Assembly: GCF_900637975.1 (NCBI RefSeq)
Contig: NZ_LR134477.1
Span: forward strand, 1,426,001 to 1,490,000
Direction: 5' to 3'
Origin: Actinomyces viscosus
Lineage (GTDB): Bacteria; Actinomycetota; Actinomycetes; Actinomycetales; Actinomycetaceae
DNA: 64,000 nt
Below the pieces are notes generated by a model, which saw only the letters and a program-made list of their open reading frames with translations, had not been told where the DNA came from and did no database searches. Positions 9,065 through 17,663 of this stretch are shown here, one piece after another (the stretch's first letter is position 1; each line of letters begins with the position of its first letter). Both the position numbers and the translations under genes were made by a program.

Positions 9065-10447
9065 TCACTCGGCTGCGTCGCCCTCGGCGGCGTCGTCGGC
9101 GTCGTCCTCGGCGGTGACCTCAGCAGCAGCAACGGCGGCGGCCTCAGCGGCGGCCGCGGCATCGTCCTCGTCAGAACCGATGTAGGCGGACAGGTTCACG
9201 GTCTCACCCTTGGAGTCGACGACCTTGGCCTGACGCAGCGCCATGGCCAGGGACTTGTTGCGGGCGACCTCGGAGACGAAGGCGGGGATCTGGCCGGCCT
9301 GCTGAGCGCCCTGGAGGAACTGAGCGGGCTCCATGCCGTACTGCTGGGCGGTCTGGAAGAGGAACTCGAGGAGCTCGTCCTGAGCCACGCCGATCTTGAG
9401 GTCCTCGGCCAGGACGTCGAGGATGATCTGGTCGCGTACGCCCGTGACGATGTCCTCGCGGATCTCCTTGGCGTGCTCGTCGTCGCCCTCCTTGCCCTCG
9501 GCCTGGAGGTGCTGGGCGATCTCGGCCTCGACGACGGCCTCGGGGACGTCGAAGGTGACCTCACTACGCAGCTGCTCGAGCAGGGCGTCACGGGCGGCGA
9601 CGGCCTGCTCACCGGTCTTGCGCTCGGTGACCTGCTTGACGAGGTCCTCGCGCAGCTCCTCGACGGTGTCGAACTCGGAGGCGAGCTGGGCGAGCTCGTC
9701 ATCGACCTTGGGCAACTCGCGCTGCTTGACGGCGGTGGCGGTCACGGTGACCTCGGCCTGCTCACCCGCGTGCTCGCCACCGGCCAGCTCGGTGGTGAAG
9801 GTGGCGGACTCGTCGGTCGTGAGGCCGCGCAGGGCGGTGTCCAGGCCCTTGAGCATGTTGCCCTTGCCGATCTCGTAGGAGACGCCCGAGATGGAGTCGA
9901 CCTCCTCGCCGTCGATGACGGCCTTGAGATCGATGGTGACGAAGTCGCCCGTCTTGGCCTTACGGCCGACGGACTTCAGGGAGCCGAAGCGGGCGCGCAG
10001 GTTGTCCAGCTCGGCGTCGACGTCCTCGTCGGTCACCTCGACGGCGTCGACGGTCAGCTCGGTCTTGCTCAGGTCCGGCAGCTCGATGACGGGACGGACG
10101 GTGACCTCGGCGGTGAAGGCGAGCTGGCCGCCGTTCTCACCGGTGGCATTGGGCAGCTCGACGACGTCAACCTCGGGCTGGAGCATGGGAACCCGCTCGG
10201 CCTCGGTGATGGCGTCCCGGTAGAAGTCGGAGAGCTTGTTGTTGACAGCCTCCTGGATGACGGCTCCACGACCGACCCGCTGGTCGATGACCCGGTTGGG
10301 GACGTGGCCGCGGCGAAAGCCGGGAACCTGGATCTGGGAGCCGATCTCCTTGTAAGCGGCATCAAGGCTGGGCTTGAGCTCCTCATAGGGGACCTCGACG
10401 GTCAGCTTGATGCGACTGGGGTCAAGATTCTCGACAGTGGTCTTCAC
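9065..10447 (-). CDS. tig: Trigger factor (ribosome-associated chaperone / peptidyl-prolyl isomerase)
   Basis: Binds the ribosome exit tunnel and folds nascent chains. Length is 460 aa. The ribosome-docking signature GFRRGHVP is in the N-terminal domain, followed by the FKBP-like isomerase domain (TGDFVTIDLKAVIDG) and the long C-terminal helical domain. The last 35 residues are an acidic, Ala-rich tail that is common in actinobacterial copies. GTG 10447 is chosen as start (MKTTVENLDP) because GGGAG lies 8 nt upstream; a TTG at 10462 is in frame without a ribosome site. In many bacteria it is followed by clpP; here a 6-kb plus-strand segment intervenes. Confidence 0.96.
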   Translation of the reverse strand: MKTTVENLDPSRIKLTVEVPYEELKPSLDAAYKEIGSQIQVPGFRRGHVPNRVIDQRVGRGAVIQEAVNNKLSDFYRDAITEAERVPMLQPEVDVVELPNATGENGGQLAFTAEVTVRPVIELPDLSKTELTVDAVEVTDEDVDAELDNLRARFGSLKSVGRKAKTGDFVTIDLKAVIDGEEVDSISGVSYEIGKGNMLKGLDTALRGLTTDESATFTTELAGGEHAGEQAEVTVTATAVKQRELPKVDDELAQLASEFDTVEELREDLVKQVTERKTGEQAVAARDALLEQLRSEVTFDVPEAVVEAEIAQHLQAEGKEGDDEHAKEIREDIVTGVRDQIILDVLAEDLKIGVAQDELLEFLFQTAQQYGMEPAQFLQGAQQAGQIPAFVSEVARNKSLAMALRQAKVVDSKGETVNLSAYIGSDEDDAAAAAEAAAVAAAEVTAEDDADDAAEGDAAE

Positions 10448-10615
10448 GGGGGTTGCTCCCAAGGTCTGAGTTCTGCGGTAACACCGAAGCCTTCGGAAGC
10501 GTTCGGCGGACGCGCGTCTGTGGCGTCAATCCGTGCCATCTTAGGGCAAACCGGCAGTAGGATCGATGATGCGCCCGCACCTGGCACATGAGTCTGGACA
10601 CAGGGCCCCGCCCCG

Positions 10616-10813
10616 TCACCGCTCCGGGCCGAGCGGCACGCTCCGGCCGCCGGCGACGACGGCCGGCCAGGCCCGTTCAACCCGGGCGACCTTCTCGACC
10701 GCCTCGACGACGTCGGCGTGCACCCGGCGGGCCTCGGCGTCATCCGAACCGGTGAAGCGAACCGTCACCCGGGGCTCGCCGCACGCCACGTCGACCCGGA
10801 AGGACTCCAGCAC
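10616..10813 (-). CDS. Hypothetical protein, 65 aa
   Basis: A short frame with strong G/C third-position preference and a plausible alpha/beta composition: FRVDVACGEPRVTVRF, then DAEARRVHADVVEAVEKV. The start at GTG 10813 is chosen because AGGAG lies 7 nt upstream; an ATG at 10828 is in frame but lacks a site. It lies between the tRNAs and tig on the same strand. I do not recognise the family. Codon bias and ribosome site argue that it is real. Confidence 0.5.
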   Translation of the reverse strand: MLESFRVDVACGEPRVTVRFTGSDDAEARRVHADVVEAVEKVARVERAWPAVVAGGRSVPLGPER

Positions 10814-11006
10814 GGTCGTTCTCCTCATGGCGCTGCGGGCGGCGGACTCGACGTCCTCAGGCCGGTGCCCCTCCTTGACTTGAGCACGGTCACCGTAAGA
10901 ATCGATCGGTACGAGGGCATGCCCTCAGCGTAGAGCCCCGCAGCGCGGTATGCCTGCGGGCCGACCAGCCGGCAAGCACGCGCGCCGACTCCCGCACGGC
11001 GAGGGG

Positions 11007-11080
11007 TCGGGCTGGCGGGATTTGAACCCGCGGCCCCCTGCTCCCAAAGCAGGTGCGCTACCAAACTGCGCCACAGCCCG
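11007..11080 (-). tRNA. tRNA-Pro (anticodon TGG)
   Basis: Minus-strand cloverleaf with acceptor CGGGCTG/CAGCCCG, D-arm GCGCAGTTTGGTAGCGC, anticodon loop TTTGGGA giving TGG, and T-arm GCGGGTTCAAATCCCGC. Discriminator base is A; CCA is not encoded. It lies downstream of tRNA-Gly on the same strand. Confidence 0.95.
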
Positions 11081-11088
11081 TGACGTGA

Positions 11089-11121
11089 CGAAAGGGACCG
11101 CCGAGGAGGCGGCCCCTTTCG
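11089..11121. terminator. Stem-loop between tRNA-Gly and tRNA-Pro
   Basis: A 14-bp stem with one mismatch (11089-11102 with 11108-11121) and a 5-nt loop. It has no U-run and may act as a processing signal or a terminator between the two tRNA genes. Confidence 0.45.
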
Positions 11122-11129
11122 GCTCACAG

Positions 11130-11200
11130 AGCGGGTGACGGGAATCGAACCCGCGCAATCTGCTTGGAAGGCAGAGGCTCTACCATTGAGCTACACCCGC
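11130..11200 (-). tRNA. tRNA-Gly (anticodon TCC)
   Basis: Minus-strand cloverleaf with acceptor GCGGGTG/CACCCGC, D-arm GCTCAATGGTAGAGC, anticodon loop CTTCCAA giving TCC, and T-arm GCGGGTTCGATTCCCGT. Discriminator base U as in other tRNA-Gly. It follows rpmF by 34 nt on the same strand and may share its transcript. Confidence 0.95.
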
Positions 11201-11234
11201 AAGGATGAAGGGCTGACACCCTCCACCGACAGCC

Positions 11235-11399
11235 TCACTGCTCGATGAGACCCTCCTTGTAGGCCCGTGCCAGACGGCGGGGCACGGAGATCTCGCGGCC
11301 CTGGACGCGGATGGTGTTGAGCTCGGTGAGCTTGGCCTTCCACTGCGAGCGGCGGTTGCGGGTGTTGCTGCGGGACATCTTCCGCTTCGGCACTGCCAT
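11235..11399 (-). CDS. rpmF: 50S ribosomal protein L32
   Basis: A basic 54-aa protein beginning [20 protein letters not shown], the standard L32 N-terminus, and ending YKEGLIEQ. Start ATG 11399 has GAGAGGAG about 8 nt upstream. This actinobacterial form lacks the CxxC zinc ribbon of other L32 proteins, so it is a Cys-less paralogue type. It leads a cluster with tRNA-Gly and tRNA-Pro. Confidence 0.93.
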   Translation of the reverse strand: MAVPKRKMSRSNTRNRRSQWKAKLTELNTIRVQGREISVPRRLARAYKEGLIEQ

Positions 11400-11554
11400 G
11401 GGCCCGCTCCTCTCTCATAAACCACAGGGATCAGATGATCCCTCGAAACTGGACCGAGGGACACCATAACGACATTGACGTGACGGCTTCCAGTCCAGGA
11501 CCGTCTCAATGCGTGTGACATCGATCCCGCACCCGCCCGTGCGAGGATCGTCCC

Positions 11555-12346
11555 ATGGCCTCGCACGCCCCTCACGCACCGTCCGACCATCCGTCTCAGA
11601 CACAGGGGCCACCCGGGCTCCTGACGCCGGCCCGGGGCGAGCAGCCCGAGATCGACCTGGAGGTCAGGAGGTCGCACTTCCTGGCTCGCGCCTGCCGCAC
11701 GGACTCCATGGACGAGGCCCGCGAGTTCATCGCCCGCGTGCGCTCCGCCTACTCCGACGCGCGCCACCACTGCTCGGCGATGACGCTCACCGACCTCTCA
11801 CAGGCCGATGCCCTGACCGCTTCGCACCAGCCCACCGAGCGCTCCAACGACGACGGCGAGCCCTCCGGCACGGCGGGCCAGCCCATGCTCGACGTGCTGC
11901 GGGGAACGGGGCTGGCCAACACGACCGTCGTCGTCACCCGCTACTTCGGCGGGACGCTCCTGGGAACCGGCGGGCTGGTGCGCGCCTACTCGGAGGCCAC
12001 CGCTCAGGCGCTCGAACGGGCCTCGCGCGTGGTCCTGACCCGGCTCCACCTGTGGGACCTGCGGGTGCCGGTCGCCCAGGCCGGCAGGATCGAGGCGGAG
12101 CTGCGCTCACGAGACCAAGCCGGGGCGCCCGGTCCGGCGGCAGCAGACGCCGGCCCTGAGACCACGCCGGCCATCCGCGTCGAGGAGACGATCTGGGGCC
12201 CGACCCACGCGGTCCTCGTCCTGGCCACGTCCTGGTCCGACCCTGCACGGCTTCAGGCCTCCCTGGCGGCCCTGACGCGAGGTGAGGGCCAGCCCGAACC
12301 CGCAGGGAGCAGGCTGGTCGAGGTCCCGGCACCGTCGGCCCGGTAA
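11555..12346 (+). CDS. YigZ/IMPACT family protein
   Basis: Soluble protein of 263 aa. The UPF0029 signature TRYFGGTLLGTGGLVRAYSEA lies near residues 128-148, and NDDGEPSGTAGQP is the preceding conserved loop. The C-terminal part corresponds to the DUF1949-like ferredoxin fold. The family includes E. coli YigZ and eukaryotic IMPACT; its bacterial role is not settled. The first 35 residues are low complexity, so the true start could be further in. No operon partner. Confidence 0.85.
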   Translation: MASHAPHAPSDHPSQTQGPPGLLTPARGEQPEIDLEVRRSHFLARACRTDSMDEAREFIARVRSAYSDARHHCSAMTLTDLSQADALTASHQPTERSNDDGEPSGTAGQPMLDVLRGTGLANTTVVVTRYFGGTLLGTGGLVRAYSEATAQALERASRVVLTRLHLWDLRVPVAQAGRIEAELRSRDQAGAPGPAAADAGPETTPAIRVEETIWGPTHAVLVLATSWSDPARLQASLAALTRGEGQPEPAGSRLVEVPAPSAR

Positions 12347-12594
12347 CCGCAGCCGCCCGGCACCGACCGCGACTGATGACGCTGGAGGCGCTCGGGGACG
12401 GGCGACCGCAGCACGCCCGGGGACACGAGAGGCGGACGACCACGATGTGACACAGGCGAGGAGCGGATGTGGCGATCGCCGTCGGACACGGGGTATGGTT
12501 CCAGCAGCCGCCGGGGCGCGAGGGTCCCGGAGGAGCTCACGAGCAGTTCAGACACAGGCAGGCGCAGTCAGGCGCCCTCGGGACAGGAGGACCC

Positions 12595-12690
12595 ATGATG
12601 GCCACGACCGTCATGCGCACCATGTTCTCCGCGTTCTCCGTGCCGTCCGCGCCCTGCGCGCCCATGTGTTGCTGCTGCCGGTGTCGGTAG
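12595..12690 (+). CDS. Cysteine-rich leader peptide of the cysK-cysE region
   Basis: A 31-aa reading frame with an excellent ribosome site (AGGAGG 4 nt before ATG) that ends in CCCCRCR, six cysteines in the last ten residues. It lies 248 nt upstream of cysK. Such poly-Cys leaders are known from mycobacteria, where slow translation of Cys codons controls downstream cysteine genes. By analogy, ribosome stalling here when Cys-tRNA is scarce should raise cysK expression. The peptide itself probably has no function. Codons of the Cys run are TGT, TGC and TGC-type, all requiring Cys-tRNA. Confidence 0.82.
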   Translation: MMATTVMRTMFSAFSVPSAPCAPMCCCCRCR

Positions 12691-12938
12691 GGCGCCAGGC
12701 CACGACATCTGTGCGCGTACCGCTGCGCGCATGCCCGGCGCTCCCGGAGCAGGCGGCCATTCCTGCTGTTCTCGCCACCTGGATGACGAATACGACGTGG
12801 CACCTCGTTGACGGATGCGGACCGTCCCCCCCACCTTCTTCTCTCACGGGCTCTCACGCCCCGGAGCCGCCCCGCCCCTTGGCGGGCCGGTACCGGTACC
12901 GAGAGCCCACCCGACTCGCAACCCCTAAGGACGTCACT
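12691..12938 (+). promoter_or_regulatory. cysK 5' leader, probable cysteine-responsive control region
   Basis: The 248 nt between the Cys leader stop and cysK contain several GC-rich segments able to pair. One is near 12867-12893, where CCGCCCCGCC faces GGCGGGCCGG just before the cysK ribosome site (AAGGA at 12927-12931). A C7 run lies at 12826-12832. I see no clear intrinsic terminator with a U-run, so control may act on cysK translation or by Rho rather than by a classical attenuator hairpin. Confidence 0.45.
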
Positions 12939-13868
12939 ATGACCTTCGCATCCGACGCAACCGCCCTGGTTGGAAACACTCCGCTGGTTCGTATCAACCG
13001 CGTGACCGATGGCGCCCCCGCCACCGTGCTGGCCAAGGTGGAGGCCTTCGAACCGGCCTCCTCGGTCAAGGACCGCATCGCCCTGTCCATCGTCCGCGCC
13101 GCGGAGGAGTCCGGTGCCCTCAAGCCTGGCGGCACCATCGTGGAGGCGACCTCCGGCAACACCGGGGTCGGCCTGGCCATGGTGGGCGCGGCCCTGGGCT
13201 ACAAGGTCATCATCACCATGCCCGAGACCATGTCCAAGGAACGGCGAGCCATCATGCGCGCCTTCGGCGCCGAGCTGGTGCTGACCACCGAGGGCGGCGT
13301 GGCCGGGGCCGTCAAGCGCGCCGAGGAGATTCAGGCCGCCACCCCCAACTCGATCCTGGCCTCCCAGTTCACCAACCCCGCCAACCCCAAGGTCCACCGC
13401 GAGACCACGGCCCGGGAGATCCTGGAGCAGACCGGGGGCGACATCGACGTGTTCGTGGCCGGTATCGGCACCGGAGGCACGCTGACCGGCGTGGGCCAGG
13501 TACTGCGTCAGGAGAAGCCCGAGGTCAAGATCTACGGCGTCGAGCCCTCCGAGTCCCCGCTGCTGAGCGAGGGCCAGGCGGCTCCCCACAAGATCCAGGG
13601 CCTGGGCCCCAACGTGGTCCCCGAGATCCTCGACCAGGGCATCTGGGACGAGCTGCTCCACATCGACTCCGAGACGGCCATCACCTACGCGCGGCGCGCT
13701 GCGGCGGAGGAGGGACTCCTCGTGGGCATCTCCTCGGGTGCCGCCCTGGCCGCCGCCAGTGAGCTGGCCAGGCGCCCTGAGCTGGAGGGCAAGACCATCG
13801 TCACCGTTCTTCCGGACACCGGTGAGCGTTACCTGACCACGCCTCTGTACAAGGACTACCTCGACTGA
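12939..13868 (+). CDS. cysK: Cysteine synthase A (O-acetylserine sulfhydrylase)
   Basis: PLP enzyme that makes cysteine from O-acetylserine and sulfide, 309 aa. The PLP lysine is Lys44 in SSVKDRIA; the substrate loop EATSGNTGVGLAM and the phosphate-binding GIGTGGTLTGVG loop are intact. ATG 12939 has AAGGA 7 nt upstream. It is preceded by a Cys-rich leader and followed after 125 nt by cysE, which makes its substrate and binds it in the cysteine synthase complex. The CysE C-terminus here ends in Ile, as the complex requires. Confidence 0.95.
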   Translation: MTFASDATALVGNTPLVRINRVTDGAPATVLAKVEAFEPASSVKDRIALSIVRAAEESGALKPGGTIVEATSGNTGVGLAMVGAALGYKVIITMPETMSKERRAIMRAFGAELVLTTEGGVAGAVKRAEEIQAATPNSILASQFTNPANPKVHRETTAREILEQTGGDIDVFVAGIGTGGTLTGVGQVLRQEKPEVKIYGVEPSESPLLSEGQAAPHKIQGLGPNVVPEILDQGIWDELLHIDSETAITYARRAAAEEGLLVGISSGAALAAASELARRPELEGKTIVTVLPDTGERYLTTPLYKDYLD

Positions 13869-13873
13869 CGACT

Positions 13874-13913
13874 CCGACGGCGGCGAGCCTGGGAACAGGT
13901 GAGCCGCCGTCGG
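13874..13913 (+). terminator. Stem-loop between cysK and cysE
   Basis: Perfect 11-bp stem (13874-13884 with 13903-13913) with an 18-nt loop, followed by TGTTGTC. It may cause partial termination after cysK and lower cysE expression. Confidence 0.5.
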
Positions 13914-13993
13914 TGTTGTCATCGGCGCAGCGGGTGAGGTGAAGGCTGACAAGCCGACCTGGGCCGCACCGTCACCCATCTCAGGAGCACACC

Positions 13994-14569
13994 ATGCACA
14001 ACTCCCACCGGTCCCTGCTGGACCTGGCCCGCGAGGACCTGGCCACAGCCCGCAGACGCGACCCCGCCGCCCGTTCCAACGTGGAGGTGGCTCTCCTGTA
14101 CCCGGGTGTCCACGCCCTGTGGGCTCACCGAGCCGCTCACAAGCTGTGGCACAAGGGGCACCGGTTCGCGGCCCGGGCCCTGTCCCAGGCCGCCCGCAAC
14201 CTCACCGGTATCGAGATCCACCCGGCGGCGAAGATCGGCGAGCGCTTCTTCATCGACCACGGCATGGGCGTGGTCATCGGCGAGACCGCCGAGGTCGGCG
14301 ATGACGTCCTCATGTTCCACGGAGTGACCCTGGGCGGGGTGTCCATGAGCCCGGGCAAGCGTCACCCCACCATCGGTAACGACGTGCAGATCGGCGCCGG
14401 CGCCAAGGTTCTGGGCCCGGTCGTCGTCGAGGACGGGGCCAAGGTCGGGGCCAACGCGGTCCTGGTGAAGAACCTGCCTCAGGGGCACGTCGCGGTGGGC
14501 GTCCCCAGCCGAGCCCGGGACCCCCGCACCGATCCCGAGCTCATGATGGATCCGACCATCTACATCTGA
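13994..14569 (+). CDS. cysE: Serine O-acetyltransferase
   Basis: Acetylates L-serine with acetyl-CoA, the committed step of cysteine synthesis. 191 aa, the short form lacking most of the N-terminal helical domain of enterobacterial CysE. The left-handed beta-helix hexapeptide repeats run from about residue 72 ([24 protein letters not shown]), with the catalytic His in [13 protein letters not shown] and the HGVTLGG loop. It ends in PTIYI, the C-terminal Ile used to dock in the CysK active site. Start ATG has CAGGAG 7 nt upstream. Confidence 0.95.
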   Translation: MHNSHRSLLDLAREDLATARRRDPAARSNVEVALLYPGVHALWAHRAAHKLWHKGHRFAARALSQAARNLTGIEIHPAAKIGERFFIDHGMGVVIGETAEVGDDVLMFHGVTLGGVSMSPGKRHPTIGNDVQIGAGAKVLGPVVVEDGAKVGANAVLVKNLPQGHVAVGVPSRARDPRTDPELMMDPTIYI

Positions 14570-14633
14570 GTACATCTGCGCCGTCCGGAGGCTGTGACGG
14601 ACCGGCCCCCTCGTCACGCGCTCACAGGCCCCG

Positions 14634-14668
14634 ACCGCCCGCTGACCGGATCCCGGTCAGCGGGCGGT
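14634..14668. terminator. Bidirectional stem-loop between cysE and the S33 peptidase gene
   Basis: Perfect 16-bp stem (14634-14649 with 14653-14668) and a 3-nt loop. It overlaps the last codons of the convergent peptidase gene, so it serves both transcripts. No U-run. Confidence 0.65.
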
Positions 14669-15955
14669 TACTCCTGCGGCCAGGTCGCGCAGGCGGTTGA
14701 AGACCCTGCCGCCGGAGGCGCGTGAGCCGTCGTGCTCGTACTCGCTGGTGATCCAGGTGCGCAGGCCGGGGATGAGCGCGGCCGTCTCCAGCGAGGTGGT
14801 CATCGGCACGAACACGTCGCGGGCGTAGACGGCGGCAGCCCCGGGAGTCGTCGCGGCCCCGAGACGGGCCGGATCGTAGAGCGACGGCCACTCGTGCGCC
14901 GCCAGGAGGTCGACCACCTCCAGCCAGGGGCGCAGACCGGTGTCCTCCAGGAAGACCTCACGGCGCACGTGCTCACCGGTCAGCAGCGTGGGGTCGTTGT
15001 CGAAGGCCGCCGGACGCACGCGCTGGGCGGCCCAGTCGGTGGTGGCGGCGTCGGCCCAGCAGGACTCGTGAATGACGGCGTAGAGCGGGAACCTGCCGCC
15101 GAAGGCCAAGGACTGTCCCAGGTCGTAGCGGAAGGTCCAGGAGGCGGGGTCGCGCTCCAGGAGGTAGTGAATCGTGTCCGCTCCCCCGGCCCCTCCCAGC
15201 AGGGCGCCCAGCGAGCGCAGGCGCTCGGGCCCGACGACGTCTCCACTCGCCGTGGTCAGCTCACCGCGGCCGGCCAGCTCGGACAGGCGCGCCATCCGGT
15301 CGCGGTCCTGGGGGTAACGGGCGTAGTAGTCCTCGCTCTTGACGCGCATCGCCTCGTAGCTGAGGGCATAGACCTCCTCGATGCCGTGCCCGACGGCGGG
15401 AAGGCCCCCGGTGATGTAGACGGTCTCAAGGCTCTCGGCGTGCTCGGACAGGTAGCGGGTGACGCAGAACCCTCCGAAGGACTGTCCCAGCAGGCTCCAG
15501 CGCTCCAGACCCAGGCCGCGGCGCAGGTCCTCGCAGTCCTCGACGATCTCGTCGGCCCGCAGGTGAGTGAGCAGCCGGGCGGTGGCCGCGGGCGTACCGG
15601 CGGCATCGGGCCGGTCCACCGGGCTGGAGGCGCCCGTGCCGCGCTGGTCGATGAGGATGAGCCGGTAGTGCTCCAGGATCGCACCGATCCAGCCCAGGCC
15701 GGCGTCGGCGCTGGGTCGGGGAGCCTCGCAGCCCGGCCCTCCCTGGAGGAAGACGAGCGGTGGCCGTGAGAGCGGGTCGGTGCCCGCGGCCGAGATCTCG
15801 CGGGCGTAGACGGTGATGGAGGTCGTTCCGTCCGGGGCCGGGTCGCCTTGTCCGCTGCGGTCCAGGGGTACGTCCAGATGGTGCTCCCGGGTCAGCAGGC
15901 CGACGGTCTGAGAGGACCAGCTCGAGGAGTGGAGGCGGGGCGAAGGGGTCGACAT
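14657..15955 (-). CDS. pip: Alpha/beta hydrolase, S33 proline iminopeptidase-like
   Basis: Predicted cytoplasmic aminopeptidase of 432 aa that removes N-terminal proline from small peptides. The oxyanion region HGGPG-like segment reads FLQGGPGCEAPRP, the DQRGTGASS strand follows, and the nucleophile elbow is GQSFGG near residue 180. The length matches the larger monomeric prolyl aminopeptidase class. No signal peptide. It stands with nei and rpiB on the minus strand but 68 nt apart, so co-transcription is possible. Exact substrate is inferred from family. Confidence 0.85.
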   Translation of the reverse strand: MSTPSPRLHSSSWSSQTVGLLTREHHLDVPLDRSGQGDPAPDGTTSITVYAREISAAGTDPLSRPPLVFLQGGPGCEAPRPSADAGLGWIGAILEHYRLILIDQRGTGASSPVDRPDAAGTPAATARLLTHLRADEIVEDCEDLRRGLGLERWSLLGQSFGGFCVTRYLSEHAESLETVYITGGLPAVGHGIEEVYALSYEAMRVKSEDYYARYPQDRDRMARLSELAGRGELTTASGDVVGPERLRSLGALLGGAGGADTIHYLLERDPASWTFRYDLGQSLAFGGRFPLYAVIHESCWADAATTDWAAQRVRPAAFDNDPTLLTGEHVRREVFLEDTGLRPWLEVVDLLAAHEWPSLYDPARLGAATTPGAAAVYARDVFVPMTTSLETAALIPGLRTWITSEYEHDGSRASGGRVFNRLRDLAAGVTAR

Positions 15956-16023
15956 GCGGACACCTTATGTCCTGCGCCGGCCCCGCAGCCCGACCCTCCT
16001 GGTCGTGCGGCCGGCGTACGGGT

Positions 16024-17040
16024 TCAGCGGGCCTGGCACGAGGGGCACCAGAAGAGGCGACGGGCCGCCACCTCCCGCTCGGCCACCGGGGTCCCGCAGC
16101 GCAGGCAGGGGCGGCCGGTGCGGTGGTAGACGTACCACCGCCCGGCCTCGGGATCGTCCGGCGGAAGAGGGTCGGGGACGTCCTCGAGGTCGACGGTGGT
16201 GATGAAGCCGGTGTCCACGCCGTACTCCATGAGGGGGCGCAGGTCCTCCCAGATGGCCCGCAGCCGCTCCTCGCTGACACGGTTGCCGGCCCGGAAGGGC
16301 GAGACGCCCACCCGGAAGAGGGTCTCGGCCCGGTAGATGTTGCCGGCACCGGAGATGACGGCCTGGTCCATGAGCAGCTCGCCGATGCTCTTGCGCCGCG
16401 AGCGCGCCTTGGTCACGAAGGCCTCCACGTCGGCGTCGGCGCGCAGCGGGTCGGGCCCCAGCCGACGGCGCACGGCGGCCACGCCCTCGGCGTCCAGCAG
16501 CTCGCAGGCCGCCGGCCCCGTCAGGTCGGCCACCCCGTGCCGGCCCAGGAGCCGAAGCCGCACCGCACCGCGCGGCTCGGGCGGCTCCCACTCATAGGGA
16601 TCCGGGCCGAGGTGAGTGGGGCGGCTGTCGGTTCCCTGAGTGCCGACGGCGTCGGAGGCCCCACCGCTCAGCCCGGCCAGGGCGGATCCTCCCCCGCCCT
16701 TGAGGGCGTGCTCACCGCGTTCACCCACACGCCGGCGGGGTGCTCCGATGGCGTGGGGCGCGGTGAACTCGCGGTCGCCGTCGAAGGTCCACGAACCGTA
16801 GAGGCCCAGGTGGATCCGCAACCAGGTGACGGAGGCGTCGTCGAGGGACATGTCGGCGCGAGACCCGAAGGGCAGGAAGAGGTGCTTGCCGTGGGCCTGG
16901 CTGCCCAGGAGCACCTGGCCGTCCAGGCGGCTCGCCCCGTCGGCGAACCGCCCCTGCGGGGAGGAGGCGTGCAGGTTCTGCCCACCGTAGAGCTCGTCCA
17001 GGGCGGCGGCGAGCCGGTGGATGGTGTGGCCCTCCGGCAT
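16024..17040 (-). CDS. nei: Formamidopyrimidine/endonuclease VIII-type DNA glycosylase
   Basis: Base-excision repair glycosylase/AP lyase, 338 aa. It begins MPEGHTIHR; Pro1 of the processed protein and Glu2 are the catalytic residues, and H rather than L after G is typical of the Nei group. The helix-two-turn-helix with SIGELLMDQAVISGAGNIYRAE is intact, and a C-terminal zinc finger is visible (CLRCG and CPSC). A Gly/Ser-rich insertion lies at about residues 100-140. It is 12 nt downstream of rpiB and probably in the same transcript. Confidence 0.9.
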   Translation of the reverse strand: MPEGHTIHRLAAALDELYGGQNLHASSPQGRFADGASRLDGQVLLGSQAHGKHLFLPFGSRADMSLDDASVTWLRIHLGLYGSWTFDGDREFTAPHAIGAPRRRVGERGEHALKGGGGSALAGLSGGASDAVGTQGTDSRPTHLGPDPYEWEPPEPRGAVRLRLLGRHGVADLTGPAACELLDAEGVAAVRRRLGPDPLRADADVEAFVTKARSRRKSIGELLMDQAVISGAGNIYRAETLFRVGVSPFRAGNRVSEERLRAIWEDLRPLMEYGVDTGFITTVDLEDVPDPLPPDDPEAGRWYVYHRTGRPCLRCGTPVAEREVAARRLFWCPSCQAR

Positions 17041-17052
17041 GCGGCGGCCCGG

Positions 17053-17565
17053 TCAGGCCCCGGCGGGGGTGATGCTGGGGGCTCCGGAGGGACCTCCGGC
17101 AGGGGCGACGCCGTCGTGGATACGCATCTCGTAGTCGGCGAGCTGGGCGATGCGGCGCACGTGGCGCTCGTCCCCGCTGAAGGGCTCGGCGAGGAAGGCG
17201 TCGATGATCGCCAGGCCCGCGCCCAGGTCGTGCATGCGCCCGCCCAGGGCAACGACGTTGGCGTTGTTGTGCTGCCGGGCCAGCCGAGCGGTCTCGATCG
17301 ACCACGCCAGGGCCGCACGCACCCCGTCAACCTTGTTGGCGGCGATCTGCTCTCCGTTGCCGCTCCCCCCGAGAACGATGCCGAGGCTTCCGGCGTCGGC
17401 CACCACGGCCTCACCGCAGGCCAGGCAGAACGCGGGATAGTCGTCATCTGGGTCGTAGGAGTGGGCTCCGTGGTCGATGACGTCGTGCCCCTCCTCCCGC
17501 AGGTGCTCGATCACCGCGCCCTTGAGATCGAAGCCGGCGTGGTCGGAGGCGATATGGATGCGCAT
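17053..17565 (-). CDS. rpiB: Ribose-5-phosphate isomerase B
   Basis: Interconverts ribulose-5-phosphate and ribose-5-phosphate in the pentose phosphate pathway; 170 aa. N-terminal IASDHAGFDLK phosphate loop, active-site region GSGNGEQIAANKV and RQHNNANVVALGGR are all present. The catalytic base in this GSGNGE form is Glu, as in actinobacterial RpiB, not the Cys of E. coli. A Pro/Gly-rich tail of about 15 residues follows the domain. The nei gene follows closely. Confidence 0.93.
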   Translation of the reverse strand: MRIHIASDHAGFDLKGAVIEHLREEGHDVIDHGAHSYDPDDDYPAFCLACGEAVVADAGSLGIVLGGSGNGEQIAANKVDGVRAALAWSIETARLARQHNNANVVALGGRMHDLGAGLAIIDAFLAEPFSGDERHVRRIAQLADYEMRIHDGVAPAGGPSGAPSITPAGA

Positions 17566-17663
17566 GGACAGGATTGTGCCTCACGCGAACAGCGCTTCGC
17601 ACCAGGAGAGCGTGAGCGTCGTCAATACGCCCGGCGGGGGCGGACCGGGTTAGCGTGTCCGTT

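Noticed and set aside
12691..12938. SAM or other sulfur riboswitch before cysK
   Set aside because: No conserved riboswitch core is visible, and the Cys leader gives a simpler explanation.
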